From positions 310,001 through 374,000 of the forward strand of contig CAJZBQ010000024.1 in assembly GCA_914767885.1 (NCBI GenBank): a DNA stretch of 64,000 nt. The letters run 5' to 3'. Under the pieces are notes generated by a model. That model was given only the letters and a program-made list of their open reading frames with translations, ran no database searches and was not told the DNA's origin. The translations under genes were made by a program, and so were the position numbers. Positions 31,712-40,456 of the stretch are shown here, piece after piece (positions within the stretch are counted from its first letter, which is position 1; every line of letters begins with the position of its first letter). The stretch comes from Blepharisma stoltei. Lineage: Eukaryota > Ciliophora > Heterotrichea > Heterotrichida > Blepharismidae.

Positions 31712-32071
31712 TTAATTCTGAAAGGCATGCGAAAACTGAAATCTAATTGAATATTATTCTATATAGAGAAGAGATTTATAATTATGAATATAATTAATAC
31801 TAATAATCCATTTATTTGGTTTAGTCTATTTTAATTATTTTCTTTACTATTAAAATTGTATATTTCGCGCGATATTGCATGAAAAATGAACTTTTTTGAC
31901 CCTATATTGATTAAAATAATAAATATATTATCAAAATCATATACTAGTGTTTCAGCTATACTAAAGAATTGCAATTTGTTGCAACAACATTGAAAATATA
32001 AAGCATTTTTTAAATTCAGCTTTCAATCTCATAAGGCAATCATCAGCCAAACTTTTGGCCCGCCATTAATA

Positions 32072-32443
32072 ATGGATGGACAGTTCCATACAAATAGAAA
32101 GAAATTACCAAATTTTTTCTCAGCTATTATCAAGAGATTTAAATCAAAAAGAAAACAAAGGCCAAATTCACTAAAACTATCAAAAAAGGAGCAAGAGCTC
32201 TACACTTTAAGCAAATACACGATGCTTCCAGAAACTGAAGACCCAACAAATGAATCACCAAACAAAAACATTAAAGATCTTTTATATTTAGGCCTGATCC
32301 AAGAAATGACATTTTACAGTTCGAGTTTCAGCGTAAAAGAAGACGCATTCGAGAGCTATCGGGAAGCATTTCTAAATTTCCCATCAAATGGCAAATTAAT
32401 TCTCCCACACACAAGAAGTGCAAATCGACCAGAAAAATCTTAA
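32072..32443 (+). CDS. Uncharacterised basic protein
   Basis: 123 residues. MDGQFHTNRKKLPNFFSAII then a Lys/Arg-rich stretch KRFKSKRKQRPNSLKLSKKE, which could be a nuclear signal or membrane-binding patch. The C-terminal half is mixed (YLGLIQEMTFYSSSFSVKED). No known domain. Clear ATG after an AT-rich leader. Confidence 0.55.
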   Translation: MDGQFHTNRKKLPNFFSAIIKRFKSKRKQRPNSLKLSKKEQELYTLSKYTMLPETEDPTNESPNKNIKDLLYLGLIQEMTFYSSSFSVKEDAFESYREAFLNFPSNGKLILPHTRSANRPEKS

Positions 32444-32555
32444 ATTCCTCCTAATATTTCTACCTATAGAGCTGATGGTATCATAATTATTTATTTCATT
32501 ATGCATCATTATAGCAATAAATAGATCGAGTTTGCCGTTAAGTTAATATTAAAAA

Positions 32556-33263
32556 ATGAAGTTAGTAATTGTAACAATTTATTTACTATTTTGCTGTATT
32601 TCAGCTTACTCAGACACACAATCAGTTGGAATTGATTTAATCTCGCAATTCTTATTGGAAGACAACTCAGTTATAAAAGAGAACGGAGGAATAATCGATA
32701 AAACAGGATTTGATGGACTCCCAGCAGGCGAAGTTATAGCTCAGCAAGGCACAATCCAGCGACTTAAACAGAGGGCCCGTTCAGCAGCAGGCTTATTTGC
32801 AAGAAGCCAAGGGTTATCATCATTTCAATCAATGGGAGCAATAGAAAATAATGAAAATCTAAAAGGTTGGAAATCTTTTAACGTGATGCTTATGGGGACG
32901 AATGATTATCAAGTTGTTCAAGTTTGCTTGCCTGAAATTGAACAAAAAATTGTGTTAGTTATACCACAGAATGATAGATGTGGCCCGAAAATTCAAAATG
33001 TGGAGGCTTCTTTGGGGACTCAAACTAAATCATTATTTGAAGGAAATTTTGGGGGACTGGCGTTTCCTGGAGAAATTTTTAAAAATAGCCAGGTCGAGAA
33101 TAGGGCTTTGAATAAGCTAAATCCTGCTGATGAAATAGCAGAGGCTGCACAAAATCTAAAGAGCTTGTTTTCAAAACTTGCTTTGGAAGCACAAAGCTCA
33201 ATTGGTAAAATAGAAGAAGCCATGAAACGAGTTGATGAGCAAAATATTTTTAAGTTTAAGTAA
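32556..33263 (+). CDS. Secreted protein of unknown function
   Basis: 235 residues with a signal peptide (MKLVIVTIYLLFCCISAYSD). The mature part has no further membrane segment and two Cys (VCLPEIE, DRCGPKI) that could pair. The C-terminal 60 residues are predicted helical (AEAAQNLKSLFSKLALEAQS). No family recognised. It is probably secreted or stored in a vesicle. Confidence 0.6.
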   Translation: MKLVIVTIYLLFCCISAYSDTQSVGIDLISQFLLEDNSVIKENGGIIDKTGFDGLPAGEVIAQQGTIQRLKQRARSAAGLFARSQGLSSFQSMGAIENNENLKGWKSFNVMLMGTNDYQVVQVCLPEIEQKIVLVIPQNDRCGPKIQNVEASLGTQTKSLFEGNFGGLAFPGEIFKNSQVENRALNKLNPADEIAEAAQNLKSLFSKLALEAQSSIGKIEEAMKRVDEQNIFKFK

Positions 33264-33366
33264 TGTTGATTTATAAAACTGTGTAAAAGAGAAAGTTTGG
33301 GGATTAAAAGTCCCTTAACAAAAAATTAAATATGGCTATTTAAAAATAAAGATTGAATCCAATATC

Positions 33367-33562
33367 ATACCTTCTCGGCCCCAAAGGCTAAGATCAAGTG
33401 TAGTATCTGTTCTTATCAGTGTGAAAACTGGTATCCACTCATCAAGTGGCGATTTTCACAAAAATTTTTATTGGGAGCAAGATATCTTCAGCTTGCTGCA
33501 GATTCTTGCAAAGGGTTGCCCTTGTGCTGCACTTTCTGCAAGGAGCAGTCCACCCCTTTTCA
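33367..33562 (+). ncRNA. U2: U2 spliceosomal snRNA
   Basis: The 5' part, ATACCTTCTCGGCC then AAAGGCTAAGATCAAGTGTA and GTATCTGTTCTTATCAG, is nearly identical to U2 across eukaryotes. It includes the branch-point-pairing GTAGTA and the stem I loop. Stem IIb (GTGAAAAC...ATTTTCAC, with CCACT/AGTGG) follows, then an Sm-type site AATTTTTATTGGGAGC, then 3' stems III/IV ending near AGCAGTCCACCCC. The 3' limit is approximate. It base-pairs with intron branch points in the spliceosome; here the introns are only 15-16 nt. Confidence 0.95.
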
Positions 33563-33730
33563 TTACTTAACTGAAATTAAATCTTAAGATTTTATATTAG
33601 GATATAATTCAAAAATTCCTAAATTTCATTTCTATTCTGCAAAATAAGTAGCACATTTTGGTAATAAGAAATAAGCAAAATTTTAAAGAATTTACACAGT
33701 TTAATGACTCACCAGTTGCAGGAAAAGAGC

Positions 33731-33872
33731 TAACGTGAGAGTATGCAAGCCCTATAAATTAAATATTATTATAAAATTTTTTATATTAAAAAAACATTTT
33801 GTCCATTCATAGAGGCTTTTATTTAAAAATAGAAGCTTCCTATTTTTTTAGCTTAGTCAGGATAGGGGAGTA
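33731..33872. mobile_element. Highly decayed MITE remnant
   Basis: The right part keeps TTGTCCATTCATAGAGG and GATAGGGGAGTA, weak matches to the MITE right end. The left end is a bare TAACGTGAGAG. Borders are uncertain. Confidence 0.45.
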
Positions 33873-34038
33873 AGAAATAATTCCACTGAATTATCTCTCA
33901 TATAAAGATACCATTATTATCAAGTGCAGGCACTTTCGGTTATCCCTTCTTTCATTTATCAAAGTGTTGCAGGAGCATTTTCTCTATGATTTTGGTTGAA
34001 TTTTATATGATTAAATTTTAACTGTTTTTTCCGAGCAA

Positions 34039-34155
34039 ATGTCTCACGAAGAAAAGATTTGAGAGGAAATGCTCGCTAAGAAAATGTTCATCTCAAATGA
34101 ATTGCGCTGCTATCAAAGATTTCTAATTTCTCCTGATAGTTCCAGATTTAAATAA
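34039..34155 (+). CDS. Possible small protein (38 residues)
   Basis: [17 protein letters not shown] to SRFK, with one TGA as Trp, 30 bp upstream of Rab11. Amphipathic helix-like. It may be a short uORF or chance. Confidence 0.25.
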
Positions 34156-34184
34156 CTTCTTTAGGTGATAATAGAAATTTTAAA

Positions 34185-35879
34185 ATGGCAGGAAATCTAG
34201 AGGAAGAAGAATACGACTATTTGTTCAAAATCGTACTAGTAGGAGAAAGTGGTGTTGGTAAATCTAATATCCTGTCACGTTTCACTAAGAATGAATTCAA
34301 CCTTGAGAGCAAAGCTACAATTGGAGTGGAATTCGCTGCAAAATGCATCCAACATGAAGGCAAAGCAATAAAAGCGCAAATATGAGACACAGCAGGCCAA
34401 GAGCGGTTCAGAGCAATTACTTCTTCATACTACAAAGGTGCAATGGGCGCGCTCCTGGCTAGATTAAGTTATTAAAGTCAGGCGTTAGTCATAGTGGTGA
34501 CATGGCCTCCAAAGACCGCCTGTACTAGAGATTATTTCTCCTGAAGGTGGATGCCAATTCCGTACCTACTGTCTCCTCCTTGACTTATAATTAAAATATG
34601 GCGTCTTCGTCTGGGCATGGCCTCCCGGCCATGCATACTCGACTCATATTTTAATTATATCCGGCAAGGTTTTGCCATTCTGAAGTGAGCGGCAATGCTA
34701 GGTAAGCAATTCTGGTTGTGTACAGAGCCTAGCCCAAGCTCGTCTTCGGGATGGATTTTACCTCGTAGGTAAAGGTGACAAGTGGCTGGAAAGGGGAAGC
34801 CCAGCAGAGTCCACACGACTCATCGGGCAACTCCCTAGCGTGAAACCGGGCGTTACGTCCCGGGCTACTTGTTTCTCTTTTTTGCCGACAGCCTACCAGA
34901 AAATCCATTTTTTGGGTTTTCGGAATGGCAACTACGTAATGGCGTGGCCCGTAACTCACTCATGAGTCGTCGAAGTCGGGTAACCCCTCCAAGCCTGTAT
35001 TAGCGAACAAAGCAGGCTGGGACCGGCAGCCTGTGGCCTGGCAGGTGGAAGAGAAGGTGATAGGTCCGGTTCTTGCTGACCTCCGTGGTGGACGTTAAGC
35101 GTGATAATTCTAATGTAATGTAATGTCTCCTCCTTGACTTGAACCTTGAATTGGCTGTTTATGATTTCTACAGCCCTGCTACGGGTGATCGGAGTAGATT
35201 CCAAGGATTCTTGGAGTCTATCGGTGTTGAAGTGCCTTACTTCAACAGCTGCAGGAAAAAGACTTTCCCCTGTGGCCTGGCCGAAATCCCAGTTTCTCGT
35301 CAGAGGAATGTACATGGGTCCTAGATTCCAAAGGACGTTGCTGGATACCTTCATTTCCAACCACTGGAAATCATCCAAAACTAACCCGTATGCACATCTC
35401 TTGAGCCTGGACTTGATTCTCGGCTCGGAGTTCGTCCCAATTCACCGTAATTGCGAGGTCTAGACTGCTGCGCCAATAGGTAGGCTCTCTCATGTCTCCA
35501 TTTTAATATATATGATATTTCCAAGCACGCCACGTTTGAAAACTTAGATAGATGGGTCAATGAAGTGCGATCATTTACTCAGCCAGATCTATCAATCATA
35601 TTAGTGGGAAATAAATGTGATATGGCATATGCTAGAGAAGTTACTCAGGATGAGGCAATCAGATATGCTCAACAGCAAAAAATCCCTTTTTTTGAAACGA
35701 GTGCTTTAGATTGTACAAATGTCGAGCTAGTTTTTAGAGAATTACTTGTGGCTATTGCAAGGCGAACTGATGCAGGATTTGATACTAAAGGTGCAGAAAA
35801 AGTGGATATTTCTAAAATCAACACTATCAAGCTTGGAACTGCAGAGAAAAAGAAGAAATCTTGCTGTAAGGGTCATTAA
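34185..35879 (+). CDS. Rab11-type small GTPase, interrupted by nested retroposons
   Basis: Without 34461-35510 the gene is 645 bp and gives 214 residues (Rab11 is about 216). P-loop GESGVGKS, switch [30 protein letters not shown] (Trp = TGA at 34383-34385), NKCDM, ETSALD. It ends [10 protein letters not shown], a double-Cys prenylation site. [15 protein letters not shown] is typical of Rab11/RabA. It acts in recycling endosomes and post-Golgi traffic. The insert splits GAMGALL from [11 protein letters not shown]. Collapsing the diverged duplication keeps the family length. A strict TA-to-TA cut (34460 to 35507) also keeps frame but adds one residue. Confidence 0.9.
34461..35510 (-). mobile_element. 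Retroposon in Rab11, itself carrying another retroposon
   Basis: Outer element in minus orientation, head ATATTAAAATGGAGACATG near 35510. It consists of about 34461-34569 and 35141-35510, split by the inner element. Target duplication is degenerate (CTAGATT versus TATGATATT). Confidence 0.75.
34587..35123 (+). mobile_element. Inner retroposon nested in the Rab11 insertion
   Basis: Plus orientation, head ATAATTAAAATATGGCGTC, tail GACGTTAAGCGTGATAATTC then (TAATG)n. Flanked by TGTCTCCTCCTTGACTT at 34570-34586 and 35124-35140, a perfect 17-bp duplication of the outer element. It is younger than the outer element. Confidence 0.9.
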
Positions 35880-36202
35880 TTAAATCAATATTTTATTGAA
35901 ACTTTAATTTTCATTTATAACTGAGAAAAGCCAAATCTTTTATTTTTTAAATTGTATATTCAGTGCTCAAAGTAAATGCAGCAATTTTAAAAAGAATGAA
36001 TTTATTAAATTTAAAATACGATATTCAAATGTCTTATAATGAAAGAATTAGCTATAGTTATCAAATAATAAGCTATTGTCAATAAAAACATTTGCTGCGC
36101 ACCCAAAGTTTAATTTCCAAAAATTAGCTTTGACCTATATAACTTTGCCCCTTGGGGAAGGAATGCAAGATAAAATAAGCAAGAATTTACTTTCTAACTA
36201 TT

Positions 36203-36578
36203 TTATGGCTTAGACTTAGTCGCTATGATTTTTTTCTTCAAATCTTCAATAATTCCTGCCAAATGAGCAGACAAATCTTCATAATTCTTTGGAATGCTGT
36301 CTAACTTGGGGTTGACGTTTGATCTATATAAAAAATTACTGCATAAATTTGCCTAGTCTTAAGAAATAGTTAGACCTGAAATTAGCTGCCATTTGAAGAT
36401 TGCCATTATTATCAAAAGTGAGTTCTTTTCCATCTTGGCCTTCTTTTACCTTTCCATAAAACTCTTTATATTTATCAAAGACTGCTTGTTTTCTTGCAGC
36501 TTGCTCTAAGCAATGATGGGCATCTTTATAGACCTGGAGGAAACTTTTAGCTTCAAAGAATTGGTCTTCAGATAGCAT
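36203..36578 (-). CDS. Uncharacterised coiled-coil protein, one 16-nt intron
   Basis: After removing the intron (36324-36339) it codes 119 residues. MLSEDQFFEAKSFLQVYKDA to LRLGKFMQSNVNPKLD, ending KKKIIATKSKP. It is helical and charged throughout, with a heptad-like pattern in the first 50 residues. No family recognised; size and pattern suggest a small complex subunit. Splicing joins FMQ to SNVNPKLD. Confidence 0.7.
36324..36339 (-). other. 16-nt intron
   Basis: Minus-strand GTAATTTTTTATATAG. Removing it joins FMQ to SNVNPKLDSIPKN and opens the frame to TAA. Confidence 0.82.
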
Positions 36579-36923
36579 ATTTATTATAAAGGTCGCTATT
36601 ATAATTGTTGGCTTATGGAAATTTTTCGAATATTATGGATATGCATCAAAAATTTCTTTATTTTTTGATTTAAGGATAAGTAAATGATTTTAATATTCTC
36701 TCTGAAAGTAATTTAGAGGACTATAGTAAATTATTGTGGTTAATTAAGGAAATTATTATACAATGATAAAGTTTAGCTTCATTTACTAAAGAAAAGCAAT
36801 ATTTTTGGCTGATTAGCAAATAAATAATTTAAATTGTATACTTTTAATGTTAAATTTCAAAAATTTCATTACAAGTAGTATAGATGATTAAGAAAATGAT
36901 GAACAGATATTGATTTTATATTA

Positions 36924-37600
36924 ATGGTAGGTTGGAAATTTGAACTGTTTGACTGTCAAGAGAACTACTTTATGTTTTTCTGGGCACTTTGTGTTCCTTG
37001 TGGATATCCCTGCATGCAAATGTTTTCAGCCAAATATGCAGAGCCAAATAACAGACATGCATCTCTAAGGGCTTACTCATTAGCTTTATTTTTAGGGTGT
37101 TTTGGAGGTTCTATAAATCGTCATATGCTTATTCCCCTCTATGAATGGGCAAAAGATTTTTTTTTAGCTCATGAAGCGGTTATTTTTATATAATATATTT
37201 TTCCAGATTTAAAGAAATCCCAATTCGAAATAATTTTAAAGCAAATTTTAATTTAATTTGTAGAATTTATATTTTAAAATGCAAGCTGTTTAAAAATTAT
37301 CAAGAGATTTCATAAACTAATTATCACTTAATATCGAAATATAACTTTTTCATAAAACAATTTTCGTTTGCTTATGGAGGATGGATTTTACCCAAAAATA
37401 GGGATTTTTCCAATGATTCTGCTGGCTAAATAAGAAGGGGGGTTAGGAATTCAATGAAGATTGAAGACAAACCAATTTGGGATTTTATACACTGCTTAGT
37501 TCCCTGTTGTGCTGCGACACAAGAATGAATGCACGTTATGAGCATTCAAAAAGGTAATCCAAGGCTAAAGATCACTGAGCTTAAAGTCAATCGCATATAA
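36924..37600 (+). CDS. PLAC8-family membrane protein, split by a MITE
   Basis: Removing TA 37130 to TA 37444 (314 bp) leaves 121 codons. WKFELFDCQENYF and LCVPCGYPCMQ form the N-terminal PLAC8 Cys motif; a membrane segment LALFLGCFGGSINRHMLRNS follows; then DFIHCLVPCCAATQEW, the second Cys motif (CCAxxQEx). PLAC8 proteins are small membrane proteins tied to metal transport and cell size in plants, and to membrane contact sites. The start at 36924 is the first ATG in frame. A longer N-terminus cannot be excluded. One TGA codes the final W of QEW. Confidence 0.85.
37130..37445 (+). mobile_element. Diverged MITE/IES inside PLAC8 gene
   Basis: Left TATTCCCCTCTATGAATG, right GCTGGCTAAATAAGAAGGGGGGTTA. 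The core keeps AAATCCCAATTCG and GATTTCAT blocks of the family. It splits RHML from RNSMKIEDKP. TA-to-TA removal restores frame. Confidence 0.85.
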
Positions 37601-37663
37601 AATATTTAACTAACCTAATTAAGAAAAATTATTTGATCACTCTCTTTCAAAAAGCAATTTACT

Positions 37664-38054
37664 TACTCCCCCCCCCCTCCGTGAGCGAACAAAAAAAATT
37701 TTGTTCGCTCACGGAGGGGGGTTAATTTTTTTTTTTAAAAAAAATTTATATATAAATTTTATAAAAAATATTTTTTTCGAAATTTAAAAAAATCCTAATT
37801 TGCAAAAATTGGGAAGCAAATATTAATTTAATTTGCAAAATTTATGTTTTAAAACGCAATTTGTTTAAAATTAAACAGAATTAGCTCTAGATTTCATTAT
37901 ACTAATTATCACTTATATATCAAAATTTTTTTCCATTAAAATTTTTTCTATTAAAAAAAAATTTTTGTTCACTCACGGAGGGTGGGTTTTTGGTCAAAAA
38001 ATGGCGATTTTTCTAATGGTTTTGTTCGCTCACGGAGGGGGGGGGGGGGAGTTA
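37664..38054. mobile_element. Full-length MITE/IES, near-identical to copy in P5 ATPase
   Basis: TA-bounded, about 391 bp. Same left hairpin, core and right double repeat as 11777-12167; only a few differences are seen over the whole length (chiefly homopolymer lengths). Intergenic. Right end is GGGGGGGAGTTA. Confidence 0.93.
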
Positions 38055-38410
38055 GCTTAGTTCAAGTACAATAACAAAAATTTTATTATTAAAAAGAGAA
38101 AAATTGGCATTGAGAGAAGATCATTTGGGATTTATAAAAAAATTAACAGTAAGACATTTCTATTTAATATTTATTTATAGCAAATAATTGTTTTAGATTT
38201 TACAAGTACAATTGTGTAACTTAGAAATAAATCATCTATAAATTTTACTGAATAGCAGATGGGATAAAAAATTGATTTAAATTATGATTTAAATAAAGTT
38301 TTTGAACTTTTTGAGAAGGGAAACTACAATTTTAAACCAAAATGATAATAATTAATTTTATTAAAATTTCTGGATTGGCTTAGAGTGAAAAAAATTATAA
38401 GATTTATATC

Positions 38411-38817
38411 TTTAATTAACTTCATTCGGTGTTTATAGTGTCTACTTCTACTCCCAAGGGAGGATTCGGCCTAAAACTAGTAACGTCACCGATAATTTGT
38501 CACTTAATTTTAGCAGAATATGGGCATGCATTCCAAACCAAAACTATAATAGCTTAACATCTTAGCCGTTTCTGTTGCGTGCTAATCTGCTCCAGTACGT
38601 GCTCCACCTAAAGTTCACCTTCTTGGATGTGATGAGTAGGCAATCTATAAGCCTCCCAAGCGCCCAAATTACAGGCCAGAGGGCTGCTCAGCCTCTTCGT
38701 TGTTAGCAGATATATCTTGATAAGGAATCTTTGGAAAGCCAAACCACACAATAATAAAAATGAGAGAGAAAATTTCTCTAGCAAAATTTTACATACGTCG
38801 TCATTTTATAATCATGC
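38411..38817 (-). mobile_element. Retroposon, intergenic
   Basis: Minus orientation, head GATTATAAAATGACGACG near 38817. Flanks AAGATTTATATC (38399-38410) and AAGATTTTATATC (38818-38830). About 400 bp. 38055-38398 and 38831-39231 are AT-rich with no feature seen. Confidence 0.75.
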
Positions 38818-39231
38818 AAGATTTTATATCAAATTTGGTATTTTTTGTGCTCTATTTAAGCAAGATATTTAATTAAATCCAACAGCGACGATATCCTTAT
38901 CTTCCTATAATAAATTGAATCTATAGTAATTGTTCTATCATGATAGAGCTTTTAAAAACAAATCTATATTTTATCAACCTAAAATTTTTTTATTTAAATT
39001 TTTTCATATAAATTATTTTATCCACAAGAAATAGATATCCAATTTATAAGCAATTATGCTAAAAATCATATTAAAATTGCTTGAAAGCGATAATGCGATA
39101 TAATAATATTTATTTTTGCAAAGATAGATAATTAAATTATAGGCATCATAAGTGAATGGTTCCATGCTTGATCATATGAAAATTATTAGATCAAGGATGG
39201 GCTTAATTTTTCCTAATTTTTAAAAAATTTT

Positions 39232-39713
39232 CAATGGCGATTTTCGATGAAGGATGGGTGGTGTTAATCAAGTTGGGCTTTTTGATCAAGCTATTACTAT
39301 CTCATTAGTTTGTAAAAGATGGAAAGGAATAATATTTAATCAAAACCATAGGTCATTCTTCTATTTCATAGTATCTAAAATTGAGCCATTGATATCAACT
39401 GAAGCCTTTTTCAAATGAAAATACAATAGCAAGCACTTATTCATAGTATATACGGCATAGAAGCTAGATATTTATAGGGAATACAGCGCTTTGATATATT
39501 GCTAAGTATGAGAATATTGATAGCTTGAAATATTTAATTGAAAAAGAGCAAATGCAAATAATGCAAGAAATAAAAATTCAAAATGAATAGCAATTTTATT
39601 AAAAATGGCTATAGAAGGAGGAAAACAGATTCTGCTATTGAATTAATTGATTTAGGCGTGGAATTGCAAGCATTTGGTAAAAGTTGTCTCATACCTTTAG
39701 AATGTGAGAAGCC
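39232..39713 (+). pseudogene. Relic of an F-box/ankyrin gene
   Basis: The start region (ATGGCGATTTTCGATGAAGG, with TTTGTAAAAGATGGAAAGG) aligns with the F-box of the cluster genes at 48-59 kb, and the end (AAAATGGCTATAGAAGGAGG, with GATTCTGCTATTGAATTAAT) aligns with their last ankyrin repeats. The LRR and middle parts are missing. Frameshifts occur throughout. The 3' end is cut by a MITE at 39714. The original gene would have been about 1.7 kb. Confidence 0.75.
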
Positions 39714-40288
39714 TGACTCCCCCCCATCCTTGATCGAACGACTCGCCATCGTTCGATCAAGGATGGGGGGTTTAAAAAAAATTTTTTTTGGAAAAAAAAA
39801 AATTATATATAAAATAAAAAATATATATATATATATTTGTTTTATTTATTCTTAAATAAGAGGGTTAAGAGTATTTAATAATTATTTTTACAGCAAAAAA
39901 TTGAATTAATTTCATAAAATAACAATTTTTAATATTTTGATTTATTAGTTACCCTTGTAAACTCTATAAATTTTAATTTGTTTCTTATTGAATTAAATTT
40001 GTTTTTTTAAATTTTAAAGAATCTCTATTTTATTAGATTATTGAGTTTTTAAGCCTAGGTTGATGACTATATCACTTTGGATGGTTGATTCCAAAGCTTT
40101 CTGTCGTCTCAAAGCTCTGAAAACAACTTCATTAGGTACATATTCCCAAACTTTTTATAACTAATATATTTTTTATATATAAAAATTGTCATGATATGAA
40201 AATCGTTCGATCAAAGATGGGGGTTAATTTCCCCAATTTTTAGGAATTTTTACAGTCAATCGTTCGATCAAGGATGGGGGGGGAGTGA
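39714..40288. mobile_element. MITE with ATCCTTGATCGAACGA ends, TGA-flanked
   Basis: Left ACTCCCCCCCATCCTTGATC then an inverted copy; right end GATCAAGGATGGGGGGGGAGT. The layout (left hairpin, two right copies) equals the main MITE family but the end sequence differs. The flanking direct repeat is TGA (39714-39716, 40286-40288), not TA. Confidence 0.8.
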
Positions 40289-40456
40289 GGAAATATTGAG
40301 AGAAAAGCTATAGTATATAAAAGTTTTGTATTAAAAAAATCATTAATTTTAGTTTATCGGAGAAGAACCAAGCGTTGGAGAAAGTTGGGAAGGAAAAAGT
40401 TTGTTAACCATAAAGTAATAGTTAGCAATAGTAATTTTAGTTTATCAATATGGAAA

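Noticed and set aside
33361-33366. Upstream promoter elements (PSE/TATA) of U2
   Set aside because: AT-rich DNA hides any motif; nothing distinct could be named.
34956-35463. Long open frames on both strands within Rab11
   Set aside because: Part of the nested retroposons; no family match and frames conflict.
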